From NCBI GenBank assembly GCA_012719855.1, contig JAAXZN010000055.1, positions 1-64,000 of the forward strand: DNA of 64,000 nt, read 5' to 3'. A program made the translations under genes and the position numbers. Under the pieces are notes generated by a model. The model ran no database searches. It was not told the DNA's origin and saw only the letters and a program-made list of their open reading frames with translations. Below, in pieces: positions 57,179-64,000 of this stretch (its first letter is position 1; every line of letters starts with the position of its first letter). Origin of the DNA: Serratia liquefaciens (GTDB lineage: Bacteria; Pseudomonadota; Gammaproteobacteria; Enterobacterales; Enterobacteriaceae).

Positions 57179-58051
57179 CCTAACGCGGCGCTCCCCCAGC
57201 AGGTTCATGCCCGCCGCCGCCAGCAGAATGAGGGCAGCGCCGGCAAACTGCAGCGCCACCAGCCGGTGACCGAACGCCAGGCGATCCACCAGCATGGCGG
57301 CGATCGGATAAATAAACGACAGCGAGCCGATCAGGTTGGTCGGCAACTTTTGGATCGCGCCATACAGCAACACATACATGATCCCGGTGTGCAATACGCC
57401 CACCGTCACCAGCATGCCCCACTGTCCGGCATTGGCACGCGCGTGGAAATCTACCATCGGCAGCAGCATCACCGCGCCGACCGTTACCTGGATCAAGGCG
57501 ATCAGGTGCGGTGGCGTCCCTTTCAGCCGTTTGGCGGCCAGCGCCATCAGCGCGTAAAAAAATGCCGCGCCCAACGACAACAAAATGCCCATCAGGTAGT
57601 TGTTCTGTCCACCGGCCTGCTTGGGCTGCGCCAACACCACCAGCGTCATGCCGATAAACGCCAATGCCAACCAAAACAGCTTACGCAGGGTCAACTTCTC
57701 GCCGAGAAACAGCGCCCCCAGCGCCACCAGCATGAACGGCTGCGTGTTATACACCGCCGTAGCGATGGAGATCGACGCATAGGAATAGGCAGCAAACAAC
57801 AACAGCCAATTGATCACCAGCGCTACGCCGCCGGCGATTGCCACCAGCAACGTAGTACGCGTCAGGCTTTCACGCCGTAACTGACCCAGCGCAGCACAGA
57901 TGGCCAGCAACACCAGCGCCCCCACCGCACAGCGCCAGAACACCACGTTGATCACCGGCTGGCCGGACATCAGCACAAACCAGCCGATGGTACCGGAAAT
58001 CAGCATCGCGGCGATCATCTCCAGCGAGCCGCGTTTTATCTCTGCATTCAT
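57137..58051 (-). CDS. EamA/DMT-family transporter
   Basis: This is a 304-aa inner-membrane protein with ten predicted helices in two EamA repeats (SGTIGWFVLMSGQPVINVVFW; LSLGAAFFYALMALAAKRL). The substrate is unknown; many relatives export amino acids. An AsnC/Lrp-family regulator gene is divergent to it, the usual arrangement for amino-acid exporters. The last 14 codons overlap the MFS gene in antisense. Confidence 0.87.
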   Translation of the reverse strand: MNAEIKRGSLEMIAAMLISGTIGWFVLMSGQPVINVVFWRCAVGALVLLAICAALGQLRRESLTRTTLLVAIAGGVALVINWLLLFAAYSYASISIATAVYNTQPFMLVALGALFLGEKLTLRKLFWLALAFIGMTLVVLAQPKQAGGQNNYLMGILLSLGAAFFYALMALAAKRLKGTPPHLIALIQVTVGAVMLLPMVDFHARANAGQWGMLVTVGVLHTGIMYVLLYGAIQKLPTNLIGSLSFIYPIAAMLVDRLAFGHRLVALQFAGAALILLAAAGMNLLGERRVRLVAAPGGKQAPEQ

Positions 58052-58187
58052 CTTGGTTTCCTCACAGTAAGCCTATGCACTTAGCTTGCGGCTTTCCTTT
58101 GCCGGTTTCCATGGCATAAAAAAGGCAATAGTGCTTAACTTCCTTTTTAATTAAGGCATAAATTATAAAAAACCTAATGGAGAGACT

Positions 58188-58622
58188 ATGGACGCTATCG
58201 ATCGTCAAATCCTGAACCTGCTGGCAGAGGATGCGCGGATGTCGCTGAAAACCCTCAGCGCCAGCGTTGGGTTGTCGTCACCCAGTACGTCGGAGCGGCT
58301 GCGGCGGCTGGAAGAGAGCGGCGTGATCCAGGGCTACACCCTGAACGTCAATTTGCAGGCATTGGGCTACGCTTTTCAGTCGCTGGTGCGCATCAAACCG
58401 CTGCCGGGCATGCTGAAAAAGGTCGAGCAAATGATCCAGGAGATCCCGGAGGTGGTTGAGTGCGACAAGGTGACCGGCGAAGACTGTTTTATCGTGCGCC
58501 TGGTGGCGCATTCAATGGAGCAGCTCGACCAGACCCTTGATCGGCTGGCCGAGCGCGCGCAAAGCAACACCTCTATCGTGAAAACTACGCCGGTGAAGCG
58601 TCGCCTGCCACCGCTGCTGTGA
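58188..58622 (+). CDS. Lrp/AsnC-family regulator
   Basis: This is a 144-aa protein: N-terminal helix-turn-helix (AIDRQILNLLAEDARMSLKTL, then GLSSPSTSERLRRLEESG) and a C-terminal RAM ligand domain (VVECDKVTGEDCFIVRLVA). It is divergent from the EamA exporter gene, its likely target, and is probably responsive to an amino acid. Its stop codon is adjacent to the convergent dinG stop. Confidence 0.9.
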   Translation: MDAIDRQILNLLAEDARMSLKTLSASVGLSSPSTSERLRRLEESGVIQGYTLNVNLQALGYAFQSLVRIKPLPGMLKKVEQMIQEIPEVVECDKVTGEDCFIVRLVAHSMEQLDQTLDRLAERAQSNTSIVKTTPVKRRLPPLL

Positions 58623-60821
58623 CTAGCGGGTACGTTTGCGGGCAAATGGGCTCTTGCGCTTCTTGGCTTTCTTCTCTGCATCGGCTGCGGATTTGAGGGC
58701 CGCCTGGTGTGCCTTGTCGGCTTCAGGCACCTCACGCTGTTCGATGGGAAACACCGGCAATGCCGCCAGCAGGCGCGAGCCGTAGCTTTTGGTCAGCAGC
58801 CGGCGATCGTAAATCACGATCTCGCCGTGGCATTCATTGCTGCGGATCAGTCGGCCTACCTGCTGGATCAGGTTGAACGAGGCGCTCGGCAGACTCTGTA
58901 CCTCAAAGGGATAACGCTTCAGCGACTTCAGCCACTCGCCCTCGGTCAGGATCACCGGGCTGTCGATCGGCGGAAAAGCGATCTTGTGAATATGGACCTG
59001 GGTCAGCAATTCCCCTTTCAGATCCAATCCTTCAGCGAATGACTGCAGACCGATCAGCACGCTGTCAGTGCCTTTTTCGACCCGCTTGCGGTGCTCTTCC
59101 ACCAGGCGATAACGCGGTTGATCGCCCTGCACCAACAGCATCAGGCGCAAATCGGCCACGTAGCTGAGGAAAGTCTGCATCGCCCGATGACTGCTGAACA
59201 GGATCAGCATGCCCTTGTGCTTACCGCTGGCCTGTTCGGCGCGGAAAAAGCGCGCCATTTCTTCCAGATGCTCAGCTTCGTTGGCCATCGCCGGCTCGAA
59301 ACGCATGTTCGGGATGACAATTTTGCCCTGCTCAACGTGGTTAAACGGCGAAGACAGGGTTTCGAAACGATCGCCGGCTTTCTCACTCAGCCCGCTCATT
59401 TCCTGCAGGCGCGCAAAGCTGTTCAACGAACGCAGGGTCGCCGACGTGACGACCACATGCGGCACCTTGCGCCACAACAGCTTTTCGAGCTGGTCGCTCA
59501 CGCGGATGCCTACGCAGTGCAAATACAGGTGCGTCACGTTATCGCGCAAATCGCGCGTGACCCATTTGGAGATCGGCGCATTGGAAGACTTGTCCAGCGC
59601 CGCCAGCCGCCACAGTTTGCTCATCGCTTCCAGGTAGCCCAGGGTGCGGCTCATCTGAATGATTGAACGGTGCAGCCGCACGATGTCGTGCTTTCCGGTT
59701 TGCTCGCTGAGATCGTTGAGGATAAATTCCGCCACCCCACGCAACGCGTCGGTCAGCTTGAACAAGCGTGCGCTGGTTTCCACCATCTCCGCAGGCAGCT
59801 CGCCCATTTCGAACCGGTGTTCGGCAATCACGGTGTCGGTCGGCAGATAGGCACTGACCTGATGCTCGAAAATCTGGATCAGTTCGCGCATCTCTTCACA
59901 ATGGTTTTTCAAACGTTCGTCGTTGGTCAGCCCTGGCGGGCTCTTCGGGCGATATTGCGTCATGCATTGTTCAACCTGACGCACGATCATGTCCAGCTGC
60001 AGATTGGTCGACAGCGCGGTGATTTCGCCGTCAATCTCCAGCGCATCGCGCGCCACTTCCGGCAGATGATGGCCTTCGTCCAGCACCAGCAACAGCTCTT
60101 TCGGGTTCGGCAACACCGATTCCGTTTCCAACGCCGCCATCACCAGGGCATGGTTAGCCACCACCACGTCGGCGGTTTCAATCTCTTTGCGGGCAATATA
60201 AAACGGGCATTCGCGGATGTAATGGCAGTTGCGCCCCAGGCAGTTGGCCTTGTCGGTGCTCAGTTTGATCCACAGCGGATCGTCAATCGTCCGTTGATAA
60301 TGATCGCGCAGCCCATCCCACTCATGGCGGCTGAGCGCTTTGCTAAGTTGCTGACACAGCGCCTGCTCTTCCCCGCTGGAAGGGGCCAGTTCGTCATCCA
60401 GGAACAGCGTCAGATCGCCCTGCTCGCTGACGTCAGTGCTCAACGCCGCCAGGTTGCGCGGGCAAACATAGCGCCCGCGGCCAAAGGCGCCGGTGAATTT
60501 CAGATCGGGAATGATCTTCTTCAGCAGCGGTAAATCCTTGCTGTAGATCTGATCCTGCAACGCCACGTTGGCGGTACTGACCACCAGGGGTTTGCTCTCC
60601 GCGCGGCCTACGGCGATCCCGGGGATCAGGTACGACAGGGTTTTGCCCACGCCGGTCGGGGCCTCGATCGCCAGATGGCGCGGATAATCTCCGGCCAGGG
60701 TTTTCGCGACTTCGGCGATCATCTGCCGTTGCGGTGCACGGGAAATAAAATCCGGTATTTGTTGCTGCAGGGCTTTGTACCACTGGCCAATCTGATCTTT
60801 AACTGCGGGGGAGAGCGCCAT
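58623..60821 (-). CDS. dinG: ATP-dependent DNA helicase DinG
   Basis: DinG is a 732-aa 5'-3' iron-sulfur helicase of the XPD/Rad3 type that resolves R-loops and forks. Walker A APTGVGKT lies at residues 54-61. Iron-sulfur cysteines C120, C194, C199 and C205 occupy the same numbers as in E. coli. The DEAH-type box is VLDEGHHL. C-terminal helicase motifs include GLQSFAEGLDL and NLIQQVGRLIRS. The C-terminal tail is Lys/Arg-rich and somewhat longer than in E. coli (716 aa). I could not find a LexA box upstream. Confidence 0.96.
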   Translation of the reverse strand: MALSPAVKDQIGQWYKALQQQIPDFISRAPQRQMIAEVAKTLAGDYPRHLAIEAPTGVGKTLSYLIPGIAVGRAESKPLVVSTANVALQDQIYSKDLPLLKKIIPDLKFTGAFGRGRYVCPRNLAALSTDVSEQGDLTLFLDDELAPSSGEEQALCQQLSKALSRHEWDGLRDHYQRTIDDPLWIKLSTDKANCLGRNCHYIRECPFYIARKEIETADVVVANHALVMAALETESVLPNPKELLLVLDEGHHLPEVARDALEIDGEITALSTNLQLDMIVRQVEQCMTQYRPKSPPGLTNDERLKNHCEEMRELIQIFEHQVSAYLPTDTVIAEHRFEMGELPAEMVETSARLFKLTDALRGVAEFILNDLSEQTGKHDIVRLHRSIIQMSRTLGYLEAMSKLWRLAALDKSSNAPISKWVTRDLRDNVTHLYLHCVGIRVSDQLEKLLWRKVPHVVVTSATLRSLNSFARLQEMSGLSEKAGDRFETLSSPFNHVEQGKIVIPNMRFEPAMANEAEHLEEMARFFRAEQASGKHKGMLILFSSHRAMQTFLSYVADLRLMLLVQGDQPRYRLVEEHRKRVEKGTDSVLIGLQSFAEGLDLKGELLTQVHIHKIAFPPIDSPVILTEGEWLKSLKRYPFEVQSLPSASFNLIQQVGRLIRSNECHGEIVIYDRRLLTKSYGSRLLAALPVFPIEQREVPEADKAHQAALKSAADAEKKAKKRKSPFARKRTR

Positions 60822-60883
60822 TCAACTCTGTATCTCAACGAAATGATGGCGCTATTGTCCCACAGACCGTCGGCTGCGTCAGC

Positions 60884-61270
60884 CTAGCCTTCGATCATTG
60901 AGGCGCGACCCGCACTGAACGACCACTCATCCTGCTGGGTGGTGGCGATCACCACCATCACATCTTGCGGGCTCAACTGCAGGTTTTCTTCCAGCAATGC
61001 CGCCAACCGCTGATAAAAACGCTGCTTGGTGACGGTATCGCGCGGGCGGCCAATGGTGATGTAAAACAGCACATAATCCGCCGAGCGCGGGCCGCCGAGA
61101 TAATCGGGATCGTAAATCAGCTCGCCGGGACGGTATTGATCAATGGCCTGAAACTTGTCGGCCGGCGGCACGTTGAAGGTGTCGACCAGCGCCTGGTGCA
61201 GGCTGTCTGACAGGGTTTTCAAGTATTGCGCTGACTTGCCCTGATGCAAGGCGATACGGCTGAATGGCAT
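60884..61270 (-). CDS. tautomerase family protein (Tautomerase_2)
   Basis: This is a 128-aa protein of the tautomerase superfamily. The catalytic Pro2 is exposed after Met removal (MPFSRIALHQG), and the family stretch YVLFYITIGRPRDTVTKQRFY is followed by LQLSPQDVMVVI. The substrate is unknown. It begins 4 bases after the carboxymuconolactone-decarboxylase-like gene, so the two form an operon. Confidence 0.85.
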   Translation of the reverse strand: MPFSRIALHQGKSAQYLKTLSDSLHQALVDTFNVPPADKFQAIDQYRPGELIYDPDYLGGPRSADYVLFYITIGRPRDTVTKQRFYQRLAALLEENLQLSPQDVMVVIATTQQDEWSFSAGRASMIEG

Positions 61271-61274
61271 GGGA

Positions 61275-61592
61275 CTACTCCTGTTTCAATTCGCGCAGAC
61301 GCGCCACGGCAGAGGCCGCCGCTGGCCAACCGGCATAAAACGCCAGATGGGTGATCGCCTCGGCGAGCTGTTCAAAGCTCACGCCATTGCGTTCGGCCAG
61401 TTGCAGGTGAAACGGCATCTGCTCCACACGGTTGAGCGCCACCAGCGCCGCCACGGTGATCAGACTGCGCTCGCGCGGCGTGAGCCCCGGACGCTGCCAT
61501 ACGTCGTCGAATAATACGCTGTCGCTGAGCTGCGCCAACTTGGGGGCAATGTCGCCAAACGCCTGCTGGCCAGGCTGTTGGGAAGGTTGCAT
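61275..61592 (-). CDS. carboxymuconolactone decarboxylase family protein
   Basis: This is a 105-aa helical protein of the CMD/AhpD superfamily. GLTPRERSLITVAALVALNR and VEQMPFHLQLAERNGV are family-typical. The second has His but no CxxC pair, so it is the decarboxylase-like and not the AhpD peroxidase type. It is cotranscribed with the tautomerase. Together they recall aromatic-lactone or small-molecule detoxification, but no ring-cleavage genes lie nearby. Confidence 0.85.
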   Translation of the reverse strand: MQPSQQPGQQAFGDIAPKLAQLSDSVLFDDVWQRPGLTPRERSLITVAALVALNRVEQMPFHLQLAERNGVSFEQLAEAITHLAFYAGWPAAASAVARLRELKQE

Positions 61593-61971
61593 CTTGCACT
61601 CCTGCTGCTTAAGGGAAGCTCTACGCTACCTTCAACCCGCATGGGTGAAAATCGGGATTTTTAACATCAACCATTCACAGAAACAGGACTATTAGTTCCC
61701 TGCTGCGGCGACGGAAATCGCCAACGCTTAAATCTCGCGCATGATTTTTGGCAGCAGCCTGATGGGCATCACGGGGAATTTTAGGCGGCCATAGAAGAAA
61801 TAGACGTTTTCCGCGAGATTTTTAATCGTTCGACATGGAAATGAATATTTTGTCATAAATAGATCACATAACTAGGGTAAAAAATCCTCGCTGCAAACAA
61901 ACAGGCGGCACAGTGAAACAGCAGTACTACTGATGATAAGCGTCTTTCAATCGAATAAAGCAGGGTAAATC
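61593..61971 (+). promoter_or_regulatory. porin gene upstream region with Pho-box-like element
   Basis: This 379-base gap holds the porin promoter and long leader. A PhoB-box-like sequence TTGTCATAAATAGATCACAT (61850-61869; consensus CTGTCATA-N3-CTGTCATA) is followed by TAGGGTAAAAAAT, a possible -10 area. The first half matches well, the second half only in part. AGGGTAA precedes the ATG. Nothing else is supported. Confidence 0.45.
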
Positions 61972-63069
61972 ATGAAACGTAATCTTCTGGCCGTTATTAT
62001 TCCGGCACTTTTAATTGCGCAGACAGCACAGGCAGCAGAAATCTACAATAAAGACGGCAACAAACTTGATTTTTACGGCCGCGTAAAAGCAATGCATTAC
62101 TTCTCTGACGATACCGGCAACGATGGCGATAAAACCTATGTGCGTATCGGTTTTAAAGGCGCTACTCAAATTAACGATATGCTGACTGGTTATGGCCAGT
62201 GGGAATATCAGATCGCAGCCAACCATTCCGAATCTGACGGCACGAAAGATACCAAAACCCGTTTGGGCTTCGCCGGTCTGAAATATAAGGATATCGGTTC
62301 ATTCGACTACGGTCGCAACTACGGCATTATCTATGACGTGGGCGCCTGGACGGATATGCTGCCTGAGTTCGGTGATGACGCCTACGTCAAAACCGACAAC
62401 TTTATGAACGGCCGTACCAACGGCGTAGCCACCTACCGTAACAATGACTTCTTCGGCCTGGTCGAGGGTCTGAAGTTCGCGGTACAGTACCAGGGCAAAA
62501 ATGAAAACGACGGTCGCTCCAGCAGCAAAGCGAACGGCGACGGTTGGGGCCTGTCTTCCAGCTACGAGATCATCGACGGTCTGAGCGTGGGCGCTGCCTA
62601 TGCCTCTTCCAACCGTACCGCCAGCCAAAAAGCGGGCACCTTCGGTAAAGGCGACAAAGCCGACATTTGGGCCGGCGGCCTGAAATACGACAACAACGAT
62701 GTTTACCTGGCAGCGACCTATTCGCAAAGCCGTAATATCGCGCCAATCTCCGGCACCGCCACTATCAACAATAATTCCACTTCCGTAAGCGGCTTTGCCA
62801 ATAAGGCGGAAGGTCTGGAATTGGTCGCGCAATACCAGTTCGACTTCGGTCTGCGTCCATCGCTGGGCTATGTTCAGCAGAAGGGCAAAGATATTGAAGG
62901 CATCGGCGACGCCGACCTGGTGAAATATATCGATGTTGGCGCTTACTACTATTTCAACAAGAACATGTCGACCTATGTCGATTATAAAATCAACCAACTC
63001 GACAGCGATAACAAGCTGGGTCTGAAAGACGACAACGTGATTGCCGTCGCGCTGACCTACCAGTTCTGA
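61972..63069 (+). CDS. OmpC/OmpF/PhoE-type general porin
   Basis: This is a 365-aa trimeric outer-membrane porin. The signal peptide is 1-21 ([13 protein letters not shown]). The barrel opens with [19 protein letters not shown] and closes with [37 protein letters not shown] is the L3 constriction loop, and [20 protein letters not shown] is family-typical. VKAMHY and the L3 region look somewhat more like PhoE than OmpC, but I do not assign a symbol. A terminator follows. Confidence 0.93.
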   Translation: MKRNLLAVIIPALLIAQTAQAAEIYNKDGNKLDFYGRVKAMHYFSDDTGNDGDKTYVRIGFKGATQINDMLTGYGQWEYQIAANHSESDGTKDTKTRLGFAGLKYKDIGSFDYGRNYGIIYDVGAWTDMLPEFGDDAYVKTDNFMNGRTNGVATYRNNDFFGLVEGLKFAVQYQGKNENDGRSSSKANGDGWGLSSSYEIIDGLSVGAAYASSNRTASQKAGTFGKGDKADIWAGGLKYDNNDVYLAATYSQSRNIAPISGTATINNNSTSVSGFANKAEGLELVAQYQFDFGLRPSLGYVQQKGKDIEGIGDADLVKYIDVGAYYYFNKNMSTYVDYKINQLDSDNKLGLKDDNVIAVALTYQF

Positions 63070-63127
63070 TGTGATGAATAACCACCACTGCAAACCTTAG
63101 CTTCACTTTATACCCAGAGTCACTTCG

Positions 63128-63151
63128 CCGGGCGGCAACGCCCGGTTTTTT
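63128..63151 (+). terminator. intrinsic terminator of the porin gene
   Basis: CCGGGCG (63128-63134) pairs with CGCCCGG (63139-63145) over a GCAA tetraloop, then TTTTTT. Confidence 0.93.
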
Positions 63152-63278
63152 AATGGGTGCCTTTTACCACTTTTTCCTGCCTATTTTCCGCCAGGTATCC
63201 CGTAACCGCACGCGGAAACTTGCCTTACAAAACAATCGGGTCTAGATGTATAACTTCCTCCTTAGACAGGGAAAGCTT

Positions 63279-64000
63279 ATGCACACCGATGAACGCTTCG
63301 AATATCAAAGCGCCCTGCGCTACAGCAGCGACGAGCTGGCGCAGATCCTTTGCCACTGTTTTGAAAATTACATTGTGCGTTTTGTGATTGACGGTGAAAC
63401 CTTCGCCCGCCGTTTTGGTGCCGAAGACCTCAGCCTGAACGACAGCATTGTCGTTACCCATCAGCAGCAACCGGTAGCGCTGGCGCTGATCAGCCGCCGT
63501 GGCTTGCACAGCCGGATATCGGCGCTGTCCATCCGCCCGGAAATGCGCGGCAAAGGGTTGGGAAAAGCGTTAATGAAACGTCTTGTTGCCGACGCGCATC
63601 AGCGCGGCGATCGCCAATTTTCATTGGAAGTGATTGAAGGGAACGAGCCCGCGCTGGCGCTCTACCATCAGGCCGGGTTGCAAATTGTCCGCACGCTGAC
63701 CGGGCATCAGGCAGAGATGCCGGTACTTCTCGAGGTTGCGCAACTGCAGGAGATCGATCCGCTGTTCGTCTCTCATCGCCTGATTGCCGAGGGTGCCACC
63801 GACCTGCCCTGGCTGATCGCGCCGGAGTCGTTGTTCAAACTGCCCGGCAAACCCCATGCTTTCAGCCTTGGCCACCAGGCCTATGCGGTGGTGCAGTTGG
63901 GCGCCGACAAGTGCTTTTTGCGGATGATCTACGTGCCGCCACAGCACCGCAGCCAGGGCCATGCCCGCACCATGCTGGCCGCACTACAGGCGAAGTTTGC
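63279..64000 (+). CDS. double-GNAT acetyltransferase family protein (3' end cut by window)
   Basis: At least 240 residues are open to the window edge without a stop. The ATG at 63279 lies 7 bases after CAGGGAAA. The first GNAT domain (about 1-140) has the acetyl-CoA loop ALSIRPEMRGKGLGKALM and LEVIEGNEPALALYHQAGL. A second domain begins near residue 170 and has YVPPQHRSQGHARTML. Tandem GNAT proteins often have one inactive half. The substrate is unknown. Confidence 0.8.
   Translation, partial: MHTDERFEYQSALRYSSDELAQILCHCFENYIVRFVIDGETFARRFGAEDLSLNDSIVVTHQQQPVALALISRRGLHSRISALSIRPEMRGKGLGKALMKRLVADAHQRGDRQFSLEVIEGNEPALALYHQAGLQIVRTLTGHQAEMPVLLEVAQLQEIDPLFVSHRLIAEGATDLPWLIAPESLFKLPGKPHAFSLGHQAYAVVQLGADKCFLRMIYVPPQHRSQGHARTMLAALQAKF

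Noticed and set aside
60822-60900. LexA box expected upstream of dinG
   Set aside because: I looked for CTGT-N8-ACAG on both strands and found no acceptable match.
63235-63262. MetJ-box-like GTCTAGATGTATAAC before the last gene
   Set aside because: Only one 8-mer (AGATGTAT) fits the AGACGTCT consensus at 6 of 8; neighbouring 8-mers do not, and the gene is not a methionine gene.

Overview
The window reads as chromosomal DNA of a Serratia-type enterobacterium (Yersiniaceae). It is gene-dense and fairly GC-rich, and several blocks share gene content and order with E. coli: ompX/rhtA, dps, ybiI, glnHPQ, ybiO, rlmF with an mcbA-like gene, and ybiB/dinG. An ERIC repeat sits inside the bet operon. 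The genus is an inference from protein resemblance and layout. I see no rRNA, tRNA, CRISPR array, prophage or insertion sequence.

Layout. (1) 1-8.1 kb: 3' part of an FMN-binding glutamate-synthase-like gene, then the choline to glycine betaine locus (betI-betB-betA leftward, betT rightward, a perfect BetI-type palindrome between them). (2) 8.1-12.8 kb: a leftward operon of cytochrome b, a Tat lipoprotein oxidoreductase of the sulfite-oxidase fold, a methionine-rich MxKDx repeat protein and a DUF417/RclC-like membrane protein, divergent from a two-component system. (3) 12.8-21.1 kb: the ecpABCDE pilus operon with a LuxR-type regulator and a ToxR/CadC-like regulator. (4) 21.7-25.9 kb: a second cytochrome b/oxidoreductase pair with a DUF5666-like protein and its own divergent CusRS/HprRS-like two-component system. 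(5) 26.0-26.7 kb: two small AT-rich orphan genes. (6) 26.7-32.9 kb: ygbI-ltnD-otnK-otnC-otnI-ygbN, for L-threonate/tetronate catabolism. (7) 32.9-38.5 kb: acetyltransferase, LysR/nitrilase pair, ompX, rhtA, a YhcH-like protein and a P-loop kinase. (8) 38.5-51.5 kb: dps, ybiI, the NtrC/sigma-54 controlled glnHPQ operon, ybiO, a soluble PAS chemoreceptor, rlmF, a flavin reductase, an mcbA-like gene, an M3 peptidase and ybiB. (9) 51.7-58.6 kb: transporters beside regulators (MFS/XRE, LysE, LysR/MFS, EamA/AsnC), lying between ybiB and dinG. (10) 58.6-64 kb: dinG, a tautomerase/carboxymuconolactone-decarboxylase pair, an OmpC/PhoE-type porin and a truncated double-GNAT gene.

Most interesting reading. 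The 8.1-12.8 kb operon puts together a molybdopterin reductase, its haem membrane partner, an extremely methionine-rich secreted peptide and an RclC homologue. This resembles the methionine-rich-peptide/methionine-sulfoxide-reductase hypochlorite scavenging known from Azospira (MrpX/YedY1), but under a two-component system. A paralogous module with a clear operator palindrome lies about 13 kb away, on the other side of the pilus operon.
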